NCBI RefSeq assembly: GCF_024498355.1
Contig: NZ_CP101833.1
Location: 1,469,001 to 1,533,000 of the forward strand
Length of the DNA: 64,000 nt
From: Bacillus pumilus
GTDB taxonomy: Bacteria > Bacillota > Bacilli > Bacillales > Bacillaceae
Reading direction: 5' to 3'
A program made the position numbers and the translations under genes. Below the pieces are notes generated by a model. The model saw only the letters and a program-made list of their open reading frames with translations, was not told the DNA's origin and searched no databases. Below, in pieces: positions 23,423 to 34,759 of this stretch. Numbering within the stretch: position 1 is the stretch's first letter; every line of letters begins with the position of its first letter.

Positions 23423-25827
23423 TTGCTGAAGTCATAGTGGATGTCACAACGAAAGCCATTGATCGCCCATTTGACTATCGTGTGCCCGATCGGTTCAAAG
23501 ATCTCGTCAAACCTGGGATGAGGGTCGTTGTTCCCTTTGGCCCGAGGAAGATTCAAGGGTTTGTGACAAGAGTCAAAGATGTAACAGACGTAAAGACAGG
23601 AAACATCAAGGACATTGTGGATTTATTTGATTTATCACCTGTTCTGACAGATGAGCTATTGGAGCTTTCCCACTGGCTGACGGAAAAAACATTGTCCTAT
23701 CATATTACGGCTCTGCAATCCATGCTGCCTGCAGCCATGAAGGCAAAATATGAAAAAGAAATTCAGGTGTTATCAGATGAAGAACTTCCGCAGTCATTGA
23801 AAGAGCTTTTCGGTCAGCAAGAAAGCATACTTTACGCTGACATTCCGCCTGATCAACTGAAGCACATTCAAAAGCATGTCCAAAAAGGTCATCTAGAGGT
23901 GAGATATCATGTCTCTCAAAAATCTGGAAAGAAAAAGGTGCGCATGCTTCAGGTCGTCGTTTCGAAAGAAAGACTTGAAGAAAAGCAGCAGCAGCTAAAG
24001 AAAAATGCGGTGAAACAAAAGGAATTGCTCTCCTTTTTGCTTCAAGCGAGTGAGACCACTTTTTTAGCGAAAGACTTACAGCAGCAAACAGGCGCTAGTT
24101 CTCAAACGCTTAAAACCTTTATACGAGAAGGGCTGTTAACAGAGAGCTATGAAGAGATCTATCGAGATCCTTATGCAGACCGGGAGTTTAAACAATCTGA
24201 TTCCCTCGATCTCACGACAGAACAAGCAGCAGCAGCGAAACACATTCATCAAGCAGTGAGTGATCATCAGCATGAAACCTTTCTGCTGCACGGGGTGACA
24301 GGAAGCGGGAAAACGGAGATTTATTTGCAGACCATTGATCATGTACTTCAAAAGGGAAAAGAAGCGATCGTCCTCGTTCCTGAAATTTCATTAACTCCTC
24401 AAATGGTTCAGCGGTTTAAAGAACGGTTTGGCTCAAATGTGGCTGTTCTTCATAGCGGATTATCGACAGGGGAAAAGTATGATGAGTGGCGGAAAATTCA
24501 CCGCAAGGAAGTCAAGCTTGTCGTGGGAGCAAGGTCTGCTGTTTTCGCCCCATTTGAAAATCTAGGAATGATTATCATAGATGAAGAGCATGAATCTTCC
24601 TACAAACAAGAAGAGATGCCGCGTTATCATGCCAAGGACGTCGCAATTGAACGAGCAAGACGGCACCAATGTCCAGTCGTATTAGGCAGTGCAACACCTT
24701 CACTTGAGACCTATGCGCGTGCGAAAAAAGGTGTGTATACATTGCTGACGCTAAAGCAACGCGTGAACCAGCAGCAGATGCCGCACGTCTCGGTAATTGA
24801 TATGAGAGAAGAATTAAGGAACGGCAACCGGTCTATGTTCTCAGAAGAATTAATGCTCAGGTTAAAAGAAGTGCTTGAAAGGAAAGAACAAGCCGTCTTA
24901 TTTCTGAATAAAAGAGGCTATTCATCCTTTGTGATGTGCCGTGATTGCGGATATGTGGAGCAATGTCCTCATTGCGAGATTTCCCTTACCTATCACCGTT
25001 ATCAAAAACGGCTGAAGTGTCACTATTGCGGTCACGAAGCCCCGGTACCTGCTGAATGTCCAGAATGCCACAGCGAGCATATTCGTTATTTTGGTACAGG
25101 TACGCAGCGAGTAGAAGAAGAGCTCACCAAGGTTTTGCCTGAGGCGAGGGTAATCCGAATGGATGTAGATACAACCTCTCGAAAAGGCGCTCATGAAAAG
25201 CTTCTTACCTCATTTGGCAACAAAGAAGCGGATATTCTACTCGGTACGCAAATGATTGCAAAAGGGTTAGACTTTCCAGATGTTACACTTGTCGGTGTAC
25301 TGAGTGCGGATACGTCCCTTCATATCCCTGATTTTCGTTCAAGTGAAAAAACATTTCAACTTCTCACGCAAGTCAGCGGCCGGGCAGGGCGCCATGAAAA
25401 AGCGGGCTCAGTCATTATTCAATCGTATACGCCTTCTCACTATAGTATTGAATTAACCAAGCAGCATGACTATGAAGCCTTTTATGAGCAGGAGATGCTG
25501 CATCGTCGTCATCAGTCCTATCCGCCATTTTACTTCTTGGCAATGGTGACTGTTTCACACGAAGAAGTGACGAAGGCAGCGCATGTCGCTGATCAAATTG
25601 TCCAGTTTCTGAAAATGAACTGTGCACCGAATACAAGAATCCTTGGTCCAGCTGCATCTCCGATCGCTAAGATCAAAGATAGATATCGATATCAATGCGT
25701 GATAAAATACAAAAGGGAAAATGAACTGGCAAGTTTACTACGGAAAATACAAGATCATTATCAAAAAGAAATGGAACAAAAACAGTTGATGATTTCAATA
25801 GATATGAATCCATATATGATGATGTAA
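23419..25827 (+). CDS. priA: Primosomal replication-restart helicase PriA
   Basis: PriA recognises stalled forks and D-loops and loads the replicative helicase. The 802-residue protein has the N-terminal 3'-end-binding domain (FDYRVP, VPFGPRKIQGFV), Walker A GVTGSGKTEIY near 292, DEEHESSYKQEE as Walker B, and eight cysteines in CRDCGYVEQCPHC to CPECH (about 512-555) that bind two zinc ions. Helicase motifs LGTQMIAKG and QVSGRAGR follow. It overlaps coaBC by ATGA and is 15 nt from def. Confidence 0.97.
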   Translation: MIAEVIVDVTTKAIDRPFDYRVPDRFKDLVKPGMRVVVPFGPRKIQGFVTRVKDVTDVKTGNIKDIVDLFDLSPVLTDELLELSHWLTEKTLSYHITALQSMLPAAMKAKYEKEIQVLSDEELPQSLKELFGQQESILYADIPPDQLKHIQKHVQKGHLEVRYHVSQKSGKKKVRMLQVVVSKERLEEKQQQLKKNAVKQKELLSFLLQASETTFLAKDLQQQTGASSQTLKTFIREGLLTESYEEIYRDPYADREFKQSDSLDLTTEQAAAAKHIHQAVSDHQHETFLLHGVTGSGKTEIYLQTIDHVLQKGKEAIVLVPEISLTPQMVQRFKERFGSNVAVLHSGLSTGEKYDEWRKIHRKEVKLVVGARSAVFAPFENLGMIIIDEEHESSYKQEEMPRYHAKDVAIERARRHQCPVVLGSATPSLETYARAKKGVYTLLTLKQRVNQQQMPHVSVIDMREELRNGNRSMFSEELMLRLKEVLERKEQAVLFLNKRGYSSFVMCRDCGYVEQCPHCEISLTYHRYQKRLKCHYCGHEAPVPAECPECHSEHIRYFGTGTQRVEEELTKVLPEARVIRMDVDTTSRKGAHEKLLTSFGNKEADILLGTQMIAKGLDFPDVTLVGVLSADTSLHIPDFRSSEKTFQLLTQVSGRAGRHEKAGSVIIQSYTPSHYSIELTKQHDYEAFYEQEMLHRRHQSYPPFYFLAMVTVSHEEVTKAAHVADQIVQFLKMNCAPNTRILGPAASPIAKIKDRYRYQCVIKYKRENELASLLRKIQDHYQKEMEQKQLMISIDMNPYMMM

Positions 25828-25842
25828 AACGGAGGGCTTTAA

Positions 25843-26325
25843 GTGGCAATAAAACCAATAGTCATACATCCGGCAGAAGTGCTTGAACAAAAGACAGAGC
25901 CTGTCGATACGTTCGATAAAAAGCTTAAAAAACTGCTCGATGACATGTATGATACAATGCTTGAGCTAGATGGAGTCGGACTAGCAGCACCGCAAATCGG
26001 TATTTCAAAAAGAATCGCCGTTGTAGATATAGGAGAAGAATCTGGCAGAATTGATTTAGTGAATCCCGAGGTTCTTGAAGTAAAAGGAAGCCAAACAGAC
26101 ATTGAAGGCTGCTTGAGCTTCCCATCTTTATACGGCACTGTAGAAAGACCAAATCATGTGAAGGTGAAAGCCTTTGATAAGAAAGGCAAACCATTTACAA
26201 TAGAAGCAGAAGGATTTTTAGCAAGAGCCTTATTGCACGAAATTGATCATTTAGACGGCATATTATTCACGTCGAAAATCATTCAAACCTATACAGAAAA
26301 AGAACTTGTGGAAATGGAAGGGTGA
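25843..26325 (+). CDS. def: Peptide deformylase
   Basis: Def removes the formyl group from nascent proteins. The 160-residue metalloenzyme has the three motifs [17 protein letters not shown] (C90) and HEIDHLDG (H132, E133, H136), so the metal site is complete. The start is GTG at 25843, well placed after ACGGAGGGCTTTAA. It pairs functionally and physically with fmt, which adds the formyl group to initiator Met-tRNA and begins 5 nt downstream. Confidence 0.97.
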   Translation: MAIKPIVIHPAEVLEQKTEPVDTFDKKLKKLLDDMYDTMLELDGVGLAAPQIGISKRIAVVDIGEESGRIDLVNPEVLEVKGSQTDIEGCLSFPSLYGTVERPNHVKVKAFDKKGKPFTIEAEGFLARALLHEIDHLDGILFTSKIIQTYTEKELVEMEG

Positions 26326-26330
26326 AGAAA

Positions 26331-27281
26331 ATGGCACGTATTGTATTTATGGGAACCCCTGATTTCTCAGTACCTGTGCTGCAAACACTGATAACAGAAG
26401 GATACGAAGTCGTCGGGGTCGTCACGCAGCCAGATCGCCCGAAAGGCAGAAAACGAGTGCTCACGCCACCTCCTGTGAAAGTGGAAGCCCTAAAGCATGG
26501 CATCCCTGTTTTGCAGCCTGAAAAGGTGCGCCTTGATGAAGAAATCGATAAAGTGCTTGCATTAAAGCCAGATTTAATTATAACAGCAGCCTTCGGACAA
26601 ATTTTACCAAAAAGACTGCTGGATGAACCTGAATTTGGCTGTATCAATGTTCATGCCTCTTTGCTGCCAGAGCTAAGAGGCGGCGCGCCGATCCATTATG
26701 CGATCCTGCAAGGCAAAAAGAAAACAGGCGTGACCATAATGTACATGGTTGAAAGACTCGATGCAGGTGACATGATTAGTAAAGTAGAAGTAGAAATTGA
26801 TGAATTAGACAACGTTGGGACATTGCATGATAAATTAAGTATAGCAGGCGCCGCATTGCTAAAAGATACGGTTCCAAATGTTCTGAACCGGTCCATCTCT
26901 CCGATTCCGCAAAATGAAGAGGCGGCAACCTACGCACCTAATATTAAGCGGGAGCAAGAAAGGTTAGACTGGACAAAAACCGGAGAAGAGCTTTACAACC
27001 AAGTTCGCGGCTTAAATCCATGGCCAGTTGCCTATACTGAATGGAACGGCGCTCATTTAAAAGTTTGGGAAGCGAAAAAAGTTCCGCTTCAAGCGCAAGA
27101 ACCTGGGAAAGTGATTGAACTTCAAAAAGAAGGACCGGTCATTGGAACCGGGAATCAGCAAGGCCTTATATTAACAAGTGTGCAGCCGGCTGGAAAGAAA
27201 AAAATGACCGGCGAAGACTTCTTAAGAGGCGCAAATATCGAAATTGGACAGAAATTAGGGTTAATGAATGAAGAAAAGTAA
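26331..27281 (+). CDS. fmt: Methionyl-tRNA formyltransferase
   Basis: Fmt formylates initiator Met-tRNA with 10-formyl-tetrahydrofolate. The 316-residue protein opens with [15 protein letters not shown], has the folate-enzyme signature [18 protein letters not shown] (around 107-124) and a C-terminal tRNA-binding domain. I start at the ATG at 26331; an in-frame GTG at 26322 is possible, but GGAAGGGTG is better spaced for the ATG and the family starts here. It overlaps rsmB by 14 nt. Confidence 0.97.
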   Translation: MARIVFMGTPDFSVPVLQTLITEGYEVVGVVTQPDRPKGRKRVLTPPPVKVEALKHGIPVLQPEKVRLDEEIDKVLALKPDLIITAAFGQILPKRLLDEPEFGCINVHASLLPELRGGAPIHYAILQGKKKTGVTIMYMVERLDAGDMISKVEVEIDELDNVGTLHDKLSIAGAALLKDTVPNVLNRSISPIPQNEEAATYAPNIKREQERLDWTKTGEELYNQVRGLNPWPVAYTEWNGAHLKVWEAKKVPLQAQEPGKVIELQKEGPVIGTGNQQGLILTSVQPAGKKKMTGEDFLRGANIEIGQKLGLMNEEK

Positions 27282-28611
27282 TGTGAGAGAAGTAGCGCTG
27301 GACGCTTTAATCAAACTCGAACAAAATCAAGCTTACAGTAATTTGCTTTTGCAGTCAGTCATGAAAGATAAAGATCTGGCAGATCAGGACAAACCACTGT
27401 TAACAGAGCTTGTATACGGTACACTGCAAAATAAGCTGGCACTAGATTATATGCTGGCGCCCTTTGTGAAAAAACCGCAAAAGGTGGCCCCGTGGGTCAT
27501 GCAGCTTTTGCGTATGTCTCTTTATCAAATGGTCTACCTTGAAAAAATTCCAGATCGTGCAGCCATCCATGAAGCAGTCGAGCTAACGAAAAAGCGCGGG
27601 CATAAAGGCATTTCTTCACTTGTGAACGGCGTACTTCGTTCAGTACAAAGAGAAGGCGTTCCGGCATTTGATGCAATCAAAGATCCGGTCAAGCGGCTCT
27701 CGATTGAGACAAGCCACCCACTATGGCTTGTGCAGCAATGGGTTGAGGCGTATGGATTTGAAGCAGCAGAAAGCATGTGCCGCATTCATTTAGTACCGCC
27801 AAAGCAAACTCTTCGTGTCAATCGAATGAAAACCGATCGCATGGCATTACAGAATGAACTGATGGATGCAGGAATTGAAACAGAGCTCGGCGACTTATCT
27901 GAGGATGCACTGAAGCTCATGAAAGGGTCCATCGTATCAACGCCTTCTTTTCAAGAGGGCTTTGTGACCATTCAAGATGAAAGCTCAATGCTTGTCGCAA
28001 GAGCACTAAATCCTCAGCCGGGAGAAACGGTGCTTGATGCCTGCGCGGCTCCTGGCGGCAAATCAACACATATCGCAGAGCGAATGAACGATGAGGGGAA
28101 AATTGTTTCACTTGATTTACATGAACACAAAGTGAAACTCATCAAACAAGCAGCAAAGCGTCTGCATCTTACTCACATTGAGGCAAAAGCGCTTGATGCA
28201 AGGAAAACAGCGGACTATTATAGCGAAGCTTCGTTTGACCGTATTCTGATTGATGCACCGTGTTCTGGTTTTGGCGTCATCAGACGAAAACCAGATATGA
28301 AATATACAAAGTCTCAAGAAGACTCAGCAAGGCTTGCGATAATTCAGCAGGCAATCTTAAACGAAACAGCCTCGCTTCTAAAGCCGGGCGGAACCCTTGT
28401 ATATAGTACATGTACAATGGGCCCAACAGAAAATCAACAAGTGATTCATGCGTTTTTACAAGAACACCAAGACTTCGAACCCGATCTATCTCTTAATGAA
28501 CGGCTGCCTGAGCAGGTTGCTCCGTTTGTTCAAAACGGAAGTGTGCAAATTCTTCCTCATTATTTCGGAACAGATGGTTTCTTTATTTGCAGCATGAGAA
28601 AGAAGGGATAA
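27268..28611 (+). CDS. rsmB: 16S rRNA (cytosine-967-C5) methyltransferase
   Basis: RsmB methylates C967 of 16S rRNA. The 447-residue protein has an N-terminal NusB-like RNA-binding domain (about 1-130: [28 protein letters not shown]) followed by an RsmB/NOP Rossmann methyltransferase with [21 protein letters not shown] and [14 protein letters not shown]; the two cysteines are the catalytic pair of the family. It overlaps fmt by 14 nt and is 3 nt from rlmN, so all are cotranscribed. Confidence 0.97.
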   Translation: MKKSNVREVALDALIKLEQNQAYSNLLLQSVMKDKDLADQDKPLLTELVYGTLQNKLALDYMLAPFVKKPQKVAPWVMQLLRMSLYQMVYLEKIPDRAAIHEAVELTKKRGHKGISSLVNGVLRSVQREGVPAFDAIKDPVKRLSIETSHPLWLVQQWVEAYGFEAAESMCRIHLVPPKQTLRVNRMKTDRMALQNELMDAGIETELGDLSEDALKLMKGSIVSTPSFQEGFVTIQDESSMLVARALNPQPGETVLDACAAPGGKSTHIAERMNDEGKIVSLDLHEHKVKLIKQAAKRLHLTHIEAKALDARKTADYYSEASFDRILIDAPCSGFGVIRRKPDMKYTKSQEDSARLAIIQQAILNETASLLKPGGTLVYSTCTMGPTENQQVIHAFLQEHQDFEPDLSLNERLPEQVAPFVQNGSVQILPHYFGTDGFFICSMRKKG

Positions 28612-28614
28612 AAA

Positions 28615-29697
28615 ATGACAGAACAAAAAGTAAGAAAAGAACTGAAAACAGACATGCCGTCGATCTACTCATTTGAGCTTCACGAAATCAAAGAATGGTT
28701 AAAAGAACAAGGTGAAAAGCCTTTCCGTGCAGCCCAAATTTTTGAATGGCTTTATGAAAAACGTGTGACATCCTTTGACGAAATGTCTAACCTTTCAAAG
28801 GAATTAAGAGAAAAATTAAAGGATCAATTTGCGATCACCACATTAAAAACAGTGATCAAACAAACATCTCAAGATGGAACGATCAAATTTTTATTTGAAT
28901 TACATGATGGCTATACAATTGAAACAGTGCTCATGCGTCACGAATACGGCAACTCTGTGTGTGTGACCACTCAGGTCGGCTGTAGAATTGGCTGTACATT
29001 CTGTGCATCGACACTTGGCGGCTTGAAGCGAAACCTTGAAGCGGGTGAAATCGTTGCCCAAGTATTGAAAGTGCAGCAGGCGCTTGATGAAACGGATGAG
29101 AGAGTTAGCTCTGTTGTCATCATGGGTATCGGTGAACCATTTGATAACTTTGAGGAAATGCTTGCATTCCTAAAAATCATCAACCATGACAATGGCTTAA
29201 ATATTGGCGCGCGTCATATTACTGTCTCAACAAGCGGGATCATTCCAAAGATCTATCAATTCGCTGATGAGCAAATGCAAATCAACTTTGCTGTGTCATT
29301 GCATGCACCAAATACAGAGATTAGAAGCCGCTTGATGCCGATCAATAAGGCGTATAAGCTGCCCAAATTAATGGAAGCCATTGAATACTACATTCAAAAA
29401 ACGGGTAGACGTGTCAGCTTTGAATACGGCCTGTTTGGCGGAGTCAATGATCAAGTTCATCACGCGGAAGAACTTGCTGATTTATTAAAAGGAATCAAAT
29501 GTCACGTGAACCTGATTCCGGTGAACTATGTACCGGAGAGAGATTATGTGAGAACACCAAGAGAACAAATCTTCCTATTTGAAAAAACGCTGAAAGAAAA
29601 AGGCGTAAACGTAACGATTAGACGAGAGCAAGGCCATGACATTGATGCTGCTTGCGGTCAGCTAAGAGCGAAGGAGCGTCAGGAAGAGACGAGGTGA
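28615..29697 (+). CDS. rlmN: Dual-specificity 23S rRNA/tRNA adenine-C2 methyltransferase
   Basis: RlmN is a radical-SAM enzyme that methylates A2503 of 23S rRNA and A37 of some tRNAs. The 360-residue protein has the radical-SAM triad CxxxCxxC in [11 protein letters not shown] (near 123-130) and a catalytic Cys near the C terminus in [20 protein letters not shown] and STSGIIP are SAM-binding segments. It lies 3 nt after rsmB, another rRNA methylase, and 3 nt before prpC. Confidence 0.97.
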   Translation: MTEQKVRKELKTDMPSIYSFELHEIKEWLKEQGEKPFRAAQIFEWLYEKRVTSFDEMSNLSKELREKLKDQFAITTLKTVIKQTSQDGTIKFLFELHDGYTIETVLMRHEYGNSVCVTTQVGCRIGCTFCASTLGGLKRNLEAGEIVAQVLKVQQALDETDERVSSVVIMGIGEPFDNFEEMLAFLKIINHDNGLNIGARHITVSTSGIIPKIYQFADEQMQINFAVSLHAPNTEIRSRLMPINKAYKLPKLMEAIEYYIQKTGRRVSFEYGLFGGVNDQVHHAEELADLLKGIKCHVNLIPVNYVPERDYVRTPREQIFLFEKTLKEKGVNVTIRREQGHDIDAACGQLRAKERQEETR

Positions 29698-29700
29698 CGA

Positions 29701-30471
29701 ATGTTGATAAGGGCAGCCTTTTTAACCGATACAGGAAAAGTCCGTCAGCATAATGAAGATGATGCAGGTATTTTTGAAGCAAAAGAAGACACACTTCTAG
29801 CTGTTGTAGCAGATGGAATGGGAGGTCATCTTGCTGGTGATGTGGCCAGCAAGATGGCAGTATCTTCTTTAAAAGAATACTGGCAAGCAACATCTTCAAT
29901 TCCAAATAAACCAGCCGACCTAGAAAGCTGGTTAATCTCAAAAATTAGTGAAATTAATGACCAAGTATATGAACATGCGAGAAACAATGAGGAGTGCCAA
30001 GGAATGGGGACGACCATTGTTTGTGCGCTCGTTCATTTGCAAACGGTCACAATTGCCCATATAGGAGACAGCCGCTGCTACTTACTCAGAGAAGGAGCAC
30101 TGACCCAACTAACGGATGACCACTCGCTTGTCAATGAGCTTGTGAAAACAGGTGAGATTTCAAAAGCGGATGCAGAATATCATCCAAGAAAAAATGTGCT
30201 CACGAAAGCATTAGGAACTGATAAACACGTTCAAATCGATGCTCGCACCTTTGAAGTTGACCCAGGAGATCAAATCCTGCTTTGCTCAGATGGATTATCG
30301 AATAAAGTAGAAGAAGAGAATTTGATTCATATCTTAGCGCAAACGACCGCACCGGATGAAAAAGTAACAGAGTTAATTCGAACAGCGAATGACAACGGCG
30401 GTGAAGATAACATTACAGCAGTACTGTTAGAAATCCCCTCCCAAACAGAGGAGGGTGACAGCAAGTGTTGA
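29701..30471 (+). CDS. prpC: PPM-family protein phosphatase PrpC
   Basis: PrpC dephosphorylates PrkC and its substrates. The 256-residue PPM/PP2C phosphatase shows all metal-ligand motifs: RQHNEDDAG (with D20), VADGMGGH (D38), [14 protein letters not shown] and [12 protein letters not shown]. No membrane segment is visible, so it should be cytoplasmic. It is 3 nt after rlmN and overlaps prkC by 7 nt, the standard phosphatase-kinase pairing of Firmicutes. Confidence 0.97.
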   Translation: MLIRAAFLTDTGKVRQHNEDDAGIFEAKEDTLLAVVADGMGGHLAGDVASKMAVSSLKEYWQATSSIPNKPADLESWLISKISEINDQVYEHARNNEECQGMGTTIVCALVHLQTVTIAHIGDSRCYLLREGALTQLTDDHSLVNELVKTGEISKADAEYHPRKNVLTKALGTDKHVQIDARTFEVDPGDQILLCSDGLSNKVEEENLIHILAQTTAPDEKVTELIRTANDNGGEDNITAVLLEIPSQTEEGDSKC

Positions 30472-32420
30472 TCGGAAAAAGGATCAGCGGCCGTTATCAG
30501 ATTCTTCGCGTCATAGGCGGAGGCGGAATGGCAAACGTTTATTTGGCGGAGGATATGATTTTAGATCGCGAAGTAGCGATTAAAATTTTACGATTTGACT
30601 TTGCAAGCGATGATGATTTTATTAGACGGTTCCGGCGAGAAGCGCAATCAGCAGCAAGCTTAGATCATCCGAACATTGTCAGCATCTACGATGTAGGAGA
30701 AGAAGATGACATTTATTATATTGTCATGGAATATGTCGAGGGAATGACGCTGAAGGAATACATACACGCCAATGGCCCGCTTCATCCGAAAGAAGCCGTT
30801 CGCATTATGGAGCAAGTCGTTGCGGCGATGGAAGAAGCCCATGCGAAACAGCTCGTCCACCGGGACATTAAGCCTCACAATATATTAATAGACAACATGG
30901 GGAATATCAAAGTCACTGATTTTGGAATTGCCATGGCACTCAGCTCAGCGACCATTACCCATACAAATTCTGTCCTAGGATCCGTGCACTATTTGTCTCC
31001 AGAACAAGCACGCGGAGGTCTTGCAACAAAAAAGTCAGACATCTATTCACTTGGTATTGTGCTCTATGAACTCATCTCAGGACGCATGCCGTTTGAAGGG
31101 GAATCAGCGGTTAGTGTCGCGCTGAAGCATTTACAATCAGAACCCCCATCTGTGAGAAGATGGAATCCTTCTGTTCCACAAAGCGTGGAAAACATCATTT
31201 TAAAGGCGATGGCCAAAGATCCATTTTATCGATTTGAAGATGCATCTGAAATGCAAAAAGACTTAAAAACAGCCTTCGACCCTGCAAGATTAAAAGAAAA
31301 ACGCTTTGTCATTGAAGAAGATCATGAAGCAACGAAAGCCATCCCAATCATCCAAGATCATCAAGTCGGCCAAGACGTTGAAAAAACAGCCGTCCATCCT
31401 GCTCAAAAACCAAAGAAAAAAGAGAAACAAAAACCGAAAAAGAAACGAAAAAAATGGCCTTGGGTTGTGGCATCAATCTTATTTATTCTGACAGCCGCGA
31501 CGATTTTAGCCATCACTGTGTTTCCAGGGTTACTCTTTCCAAAAGATGTTGAGATCGCAGATGTATCGGGCATGACGGTTGAAAAAGCAGAAGACACCTT
31601 GAAGAAAGCTGGATTTACTGTCGCTGGTGAACCTATTGAGATCGCTGATGAGAGAATTGAAAAAGGGCTTGTCGTCAAAACAGATCCGAAAATCGGCACA
31701 AAGGTAAAAGAAGGAACAGAGATTCAGCTTTACGAAAGTACAGGCAAAGAAAAGACCGAATTACCTGATGTAACAGGCGAAAAGGTCGAGAAAGCAAAAG
31801 AATTATTAGAGAAAAAAGGGTTTAAACAGGTCGTTGTGGAGGAAGTGAATGATAATGACACCGAATCAGGGCTTGTCATGGAACAGCAACCTTCAGCGAA
31901 TACAGAGCTTGTCGCAGCAGATGAAGAAGTGACTTTGACAGTCAGCATAGGCCCTGCCGATATTACATTAAGGGATTTAACGACGTATAGTAAACAGGCG
32001 GCATCGAATTATCTAGAGGATAATGGACTAAAGCTTGATGAAAAAGAAGCGTATTCTGATGATGTGCCAAAAGGTGAGGTCATGAAGCAGGAACCAGGAG
32101 CGGGAACTGCTGTCAAACCAGGTGATACGGTCAAAATCACATTCTCTCTTGGACCGAAGGAAAAACCGGCCAAAACGGTAACTGAAAAGATTGCGATCCC
32201 ATATGAACCAGAAACAGAAGGGCAAGAAATGAATGTCCAAATTTCCATTGATGATGCAGAACACAGTATTTCTGATTTATATGAAACCTTTAAAATCAAT
32301 GCCCCAACCGAACGAACAATTAAATTTAAGATTGAACCAGGTCAAAAAGGGTATTATCAGGTGACGGTTGATGATAAAGTGGTGAGCTCCAAAACGATCG
32401 AATACCCTGATGATGAATAA
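30465..32420 (+). CDS. prkC: PASTA-domain serine/threonine kinase PrkC
   Basis: PrkC senses muropeptides or lipid II and controls germination and cell-wall metabolism. The 651-residue protein has a kinase domain (about 10-270; [26 protein letters not shown] with D134, DFG), a Lys/Arg-rich juxtamembrane segment (about 307-329), one membrane helix (about 330-352), three PASTA repeats (about 358-560) and a C-terminal Ig-like region. The start is GTG at 30465; the adjacent TTG at 30468 is an alternative. A 7-nt overlap with prpC suggests coupled translation. Confidence 0.97.
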   Translation: MLIGKRISGRYQILRVIGGGGMANVYLAEDMILDREVAIKILRFDFASDDDFIRRFRREAQSAASLDHPNIVSIYDVGEEDDIYYIVMEYVEGMTLKEYIHANGPLHPKEAVRIMEQVVAAMEEAHAKQLVHRDIKPHNILIDNMGNIKVTDFGIAMALSSATITHTNSVLGSVHYLSPEQARGGLATKKSDIYSLGIVLYELISGRMPFEGESAVSVALKHLQSEPPSVRRWNPSVPQSVENIILKAMAKDPFYRFEDASEMQKDLKTAFDPARLKEKRFVIEEDHEATKAIPIIQDHQVGQDVEKTAVHPAQKPKKKEKQKPKKKRKKWPWVVASILFILTAATILAITVFPGLLFPKDVEIADVSGMTVEKAEDTLKKAGFTVAGEPIEIADERIEKGLVVKTDPKIGTKVKEGTEIQLYESTGKEKTELPDVTGEKVEKAKELLEKKGFKQVVVEEVNDNDTESGLVMEQQPSANTELVAADEEVTLTVSIGPADITLRDLTTYSKQAASNYLEDNGLKLDEKEAYSDDVPKGEVMKQEPGAGTAVKPGDTVKITFSLGPKEKPAKTVTEKIAIPYEPETEGQEMNVQISIDDAEHSISDLYETFKINAPTERTIKFKIEPGQKGYYQVTVDDKVVSSKTIEYPDDE

Positions 32421-32432
32421 AGGAGGGACTTT

Positions 32433-33329
32433 ATGCCTGAGGGCAAAATTATTAAAGCATTAAGCGGGTTTTATTATGTACTGGATGAGTCTGAAGAAAG
32501 TGGAAAAGTGATTCAGTGCAGAGCGAGAGGCATTTTTCGAAAAAATAAAATAACACCTCTTGTCGGAGATTATGTCGTCTATCAAGCAGACAACGATAAG
32601 GAAGGCTACTTATTGGAAGTAAAAGAGCGGACAAACGAGCTTGTTCGGCCGCCTATCAGTAACGTCGATCAAGCGGTGCTTGTTTTCTCAGCGATAGAGC
32701 CAACCTTTAGCACATCGCTTTTAGACAGATTTCTAGTACTTGTTGAAGCCAACCATATTGAGCCGATTATCTGCATTACAAAAATTGACTTGCTGAAAAC
32801 AGAGCAAGAACGCAAAACCATTCAAGCATATGCAGAGGACTATCGGCAAATTGGATATGACGTTCATTTAACATCTACGATCGAGAGGGACGGAATTGAA
32901 AAGCTGACCCCGCACTTTCATCACAAAATAACCGTATTTGCAGGTCAGTCTGGTGTAGGCAAGTCCTCACTTTTAAATGCGATGAGCCCGGATTTGGCGC
33001 TAAAAACAAATGATATTTCATCCCATCTTGGCAGGGGAAAACATACGACAAGACATGTGGAACTCATTCGAACAGCTGAAGGACTCATTGCAGATACACC
33101 TGGCTTTAGCTCACTCGAATTTACAGGCATAGAAGCGGAAGATTTAGGTCTGTACTTTTTAGAAATCAGAGAGCGGAGTGCAGATTGTAAGTTTAGAGGC
33201 TGCCTGCACGTGAAAGAGCCAGGCTGTGCGGTAAAAGATGCGGTAGAACATGAGCAAATCAGAGAGTATCGCTATCAGCATTATTTAGAGTTTTTAACTG
33301 AAATCAAAGACAGAAAGCCGAGGTACTAA
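32433..33329 (+). CDS. rsgA: Small ribosomal subunit biogenesis GTPase RsgA
   Basis: RsgA (YloQ) is a circularly permuted GTPase that checks late 30S maturation. In the 298-residue protein the order is an N-terminal OB fold, then the G4-like ITKIDLL (about 113-119), then the P-loop GQSGVGKSSLLN (about 170-181), DTPGF, and a C-terminal zinc motif with Cys and His (CKFRGCLHVKEPGC). The order of GTPase motifs shows the permutation directly. It follows prkC by 12 nt and precedes rpe by 3 nt; the homologue is a PrkC substrate in B. subtilis. Confidence 0.97.
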   Translation: MPEGKIIKALSGFYYVLDESEESGKVIQCRARGIFRKNKITPLVGDYVVYQADNDKEGYLLEVKERTNELVRPPISNVDQAVLVFSAIEPTFSTSLLDRFLVLVEANHIEPIICITKIDLLKTEQERKTIQAYAEDYRQIGYDVHLTSTIERDGIEKLTPHFHHKITVFAGQSGVGKSSLLNAMSPDLALKTNDISSHLGRGKHTTRHVELIRTAEGLIADTPGFSSLEFTGIEAEDLGLYFLEIRERSADCKFRGCLHVKEPGCAVKDAVEHEQIREYRYQHYLEFLTEIKDRKPRY

Positions 33330-33332
33330 ATC

Positions 33333-33983
33333 ATGGTTTATATTGCCCCTTCCATTTTATCAGCAGATTTCGCCAATTTGGAGAAAGATATCCGTGATGT
33401 GGAACAAGGCGGAGCGGATTATATTCATATTGATGTCATGGATGGTCAATTCGTACCGAATATCACATTTGGGCCGAATGTAGTGGAAGCGATCAGGCCG
33501 CATACAAAGCTTCCGCTGGATGTTCATTTAATGATTGAACATCCAGACCGTTATATCCCTGCATTCGCAAAAGCGGGCGCTGACATCATTTCTGTCCATG
33601 TGGAGGCTTGTCCGCACTTGCACCGCACGATACAGCACATTAGAGAACAAGGTGTAAAAGCAGGGGTCGTCCTAAACCCGCACACACCTGTTTCTCAAAT
33701 TGAGCATGTATTAGAGGATGTGGACCTTGTGTTATTCATGACGGTGAATCCTGGTTTTGGTGGACAAGCGTTTATTCCATCTGTCCTCACTAAGGTAAAA
33801 GAAGTGAAGGCACTTAGTGAACAAAAGGGCTTAACCGATTTACTTATTGAAATAGACGGCGGTGTCAATGTAGAAACAGCAAAGAGCTGCAAGGAAGCAG
33901 GCGCTAATTTACTTGTAGCCGGCTCAGCGGTATACGGTAAAGACAACCGCGCAGCAGCCATTCAAGCGATTCGAAAAGCGTAA
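33333..33983 (+). CDS. rpe: Ribulose-phosphate 3-epimerase
   Basis: Rpe interconverts ribulose 5-phosphate and xylulose 5-phosphate in the pentose phosphate pathway. The 216-residue TIM barrel has the family motifs IAPSILSADFANL, HIDVMDGQFVPNITFG, LDVHLMIEHP, MTVNPGFGGQ and EIDGGVN, containing the two His and two Asp metal ligands. It sits 3 nt after rsgA and is followed by a terminator. Confidence 0.97.
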   Translation: MVYIAPSILSADFANLEKDIRDVEQGGADYIHIDVMDGQFVPNITFGPNVVEAIRPHTKLPLDVHLMIEHPDRYIPAFAKAGADIISVHVEACPHLHRTIQHIREQGVKAGVVLNPHTPVSQIEHVLEDVDLVLFMTVNPGFGGQAFIPSVLTKVKEVKALSEQKGLTDLLIEIDGGVNVETAKSCKEAGANLLVAGSAVYGKDNRAAAIQAIRKA

Positions 33984-33987
33984 AGAA

Positions 33988-34022
33988 AGGAACCAAAGGC
34001 ATTGTGATCTTTGGTTCTTTTT
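33988..34022 (+). terminator. Intrinsic terminator after rpe
   Basis: GAACCAAAG (33990-33998) pairs with CTTTGGTTC (34009-34017) and is followed by TTTTT. It separates rpe from thiN, although read-through may still feed thiN. Confidence 0.85.
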
Positions 34023-34043
34023 ACATGGAGAGGAGCGTATATC

Positions 34044-34688
34044 ATGTACATACATATCGTAGCCGGCGGTCCTTTTGAATACATCCCGCCCCTTGAACGG
34101 GAAGCGTCTAAAGATGACATCCTCTGGGTCGGCGTAGACAGGGGAACCCTCTTCTTACTAGAGCATGGAATTTTACCTGCCAAAGCATTTGGTGATTTTG
34201 ATAGTGTGACAGAAGAAGAGCTTCGCGAGCTAAAAAAGAAATTACCTGCCCTGAATGTATTTCAGGCAGAAAAAGATGAAACCGATTTAGAGCTTGCGCT
34301 TAACTGGGCCTTGCATCAGCACCCAGCCCATATTCAAATATACGGCATAACAGGCGGAAGAGCCGATCATTTTCTAGGAAATATCCATCTCCTTTACAAA
34401 GGCATTCAGCACAAGCAGACCATCACACTTGTAGACAAACAAAATATCATTCAAATGTTTGGACCTGGCACATACGAAATAAAACAAGACTTGGACAAAA
34501 AATACGTGTCGTTTCTCCCCTTTGGTACACCTGTTGAAAAGCTGACATTAAAAGGTTTCAAATATCCTCTGAAAAATTGTCATATTGAGCCTGGTTCCAC
34601 ACTATGTATTAGTAACGAACTCATCCACTCAAATGGTACTTTTTCTTTTCATGAAGGCATATTAATAATGGTAAGAAGCAAAGATTGA
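34044..34688 (+). CDS. thiN: Thiamine pyrophosphokinase
   Basis: ThiN (YloS) converts thiamine to thiamine pyrophosphate. The 214-residue protein has the family motifs GVDRGTLFLL, AFGDFDSVT, EKDETDLELALNWAL and GITGGRADHFLGN, with the acidic residues that bind Mg-ATP. The ATG at 34044, after GGAGAGGAGCG, is chosen over a TTG at 34011 that would lie inside the upstream terminator. TPP is the cofactor of transketolase, which works next to Rpe, so the neighbourhood is metabolically coherent. Confidence 0.95.
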   Translation: MYIHIVAGGPFEYIPPLEREASKDDILWVGVDRGTLFLLEHGILPAKAFGDFDSVTEEELRELKKKLPALNVFQAEKDETDLELALNWALHQHPAHIQIYGITGGRADHFLGNIHLLYKGIQHKQTITLVDKQNIIQMFGPGTYEIKQDLDKKYVSFLPFGTPVEKLTLKGFKYPLKNCHIEPGSTLCISNELIHSNGTFSFHEGILIMVRSKD

Positions 34689-34759
34689 TCAACCTATCAA
34701 TGTGGATGGCTGATTAAGCTCAATTGTGCTGCAAGCGGTACTTTTAGGAGGGGGACAAA

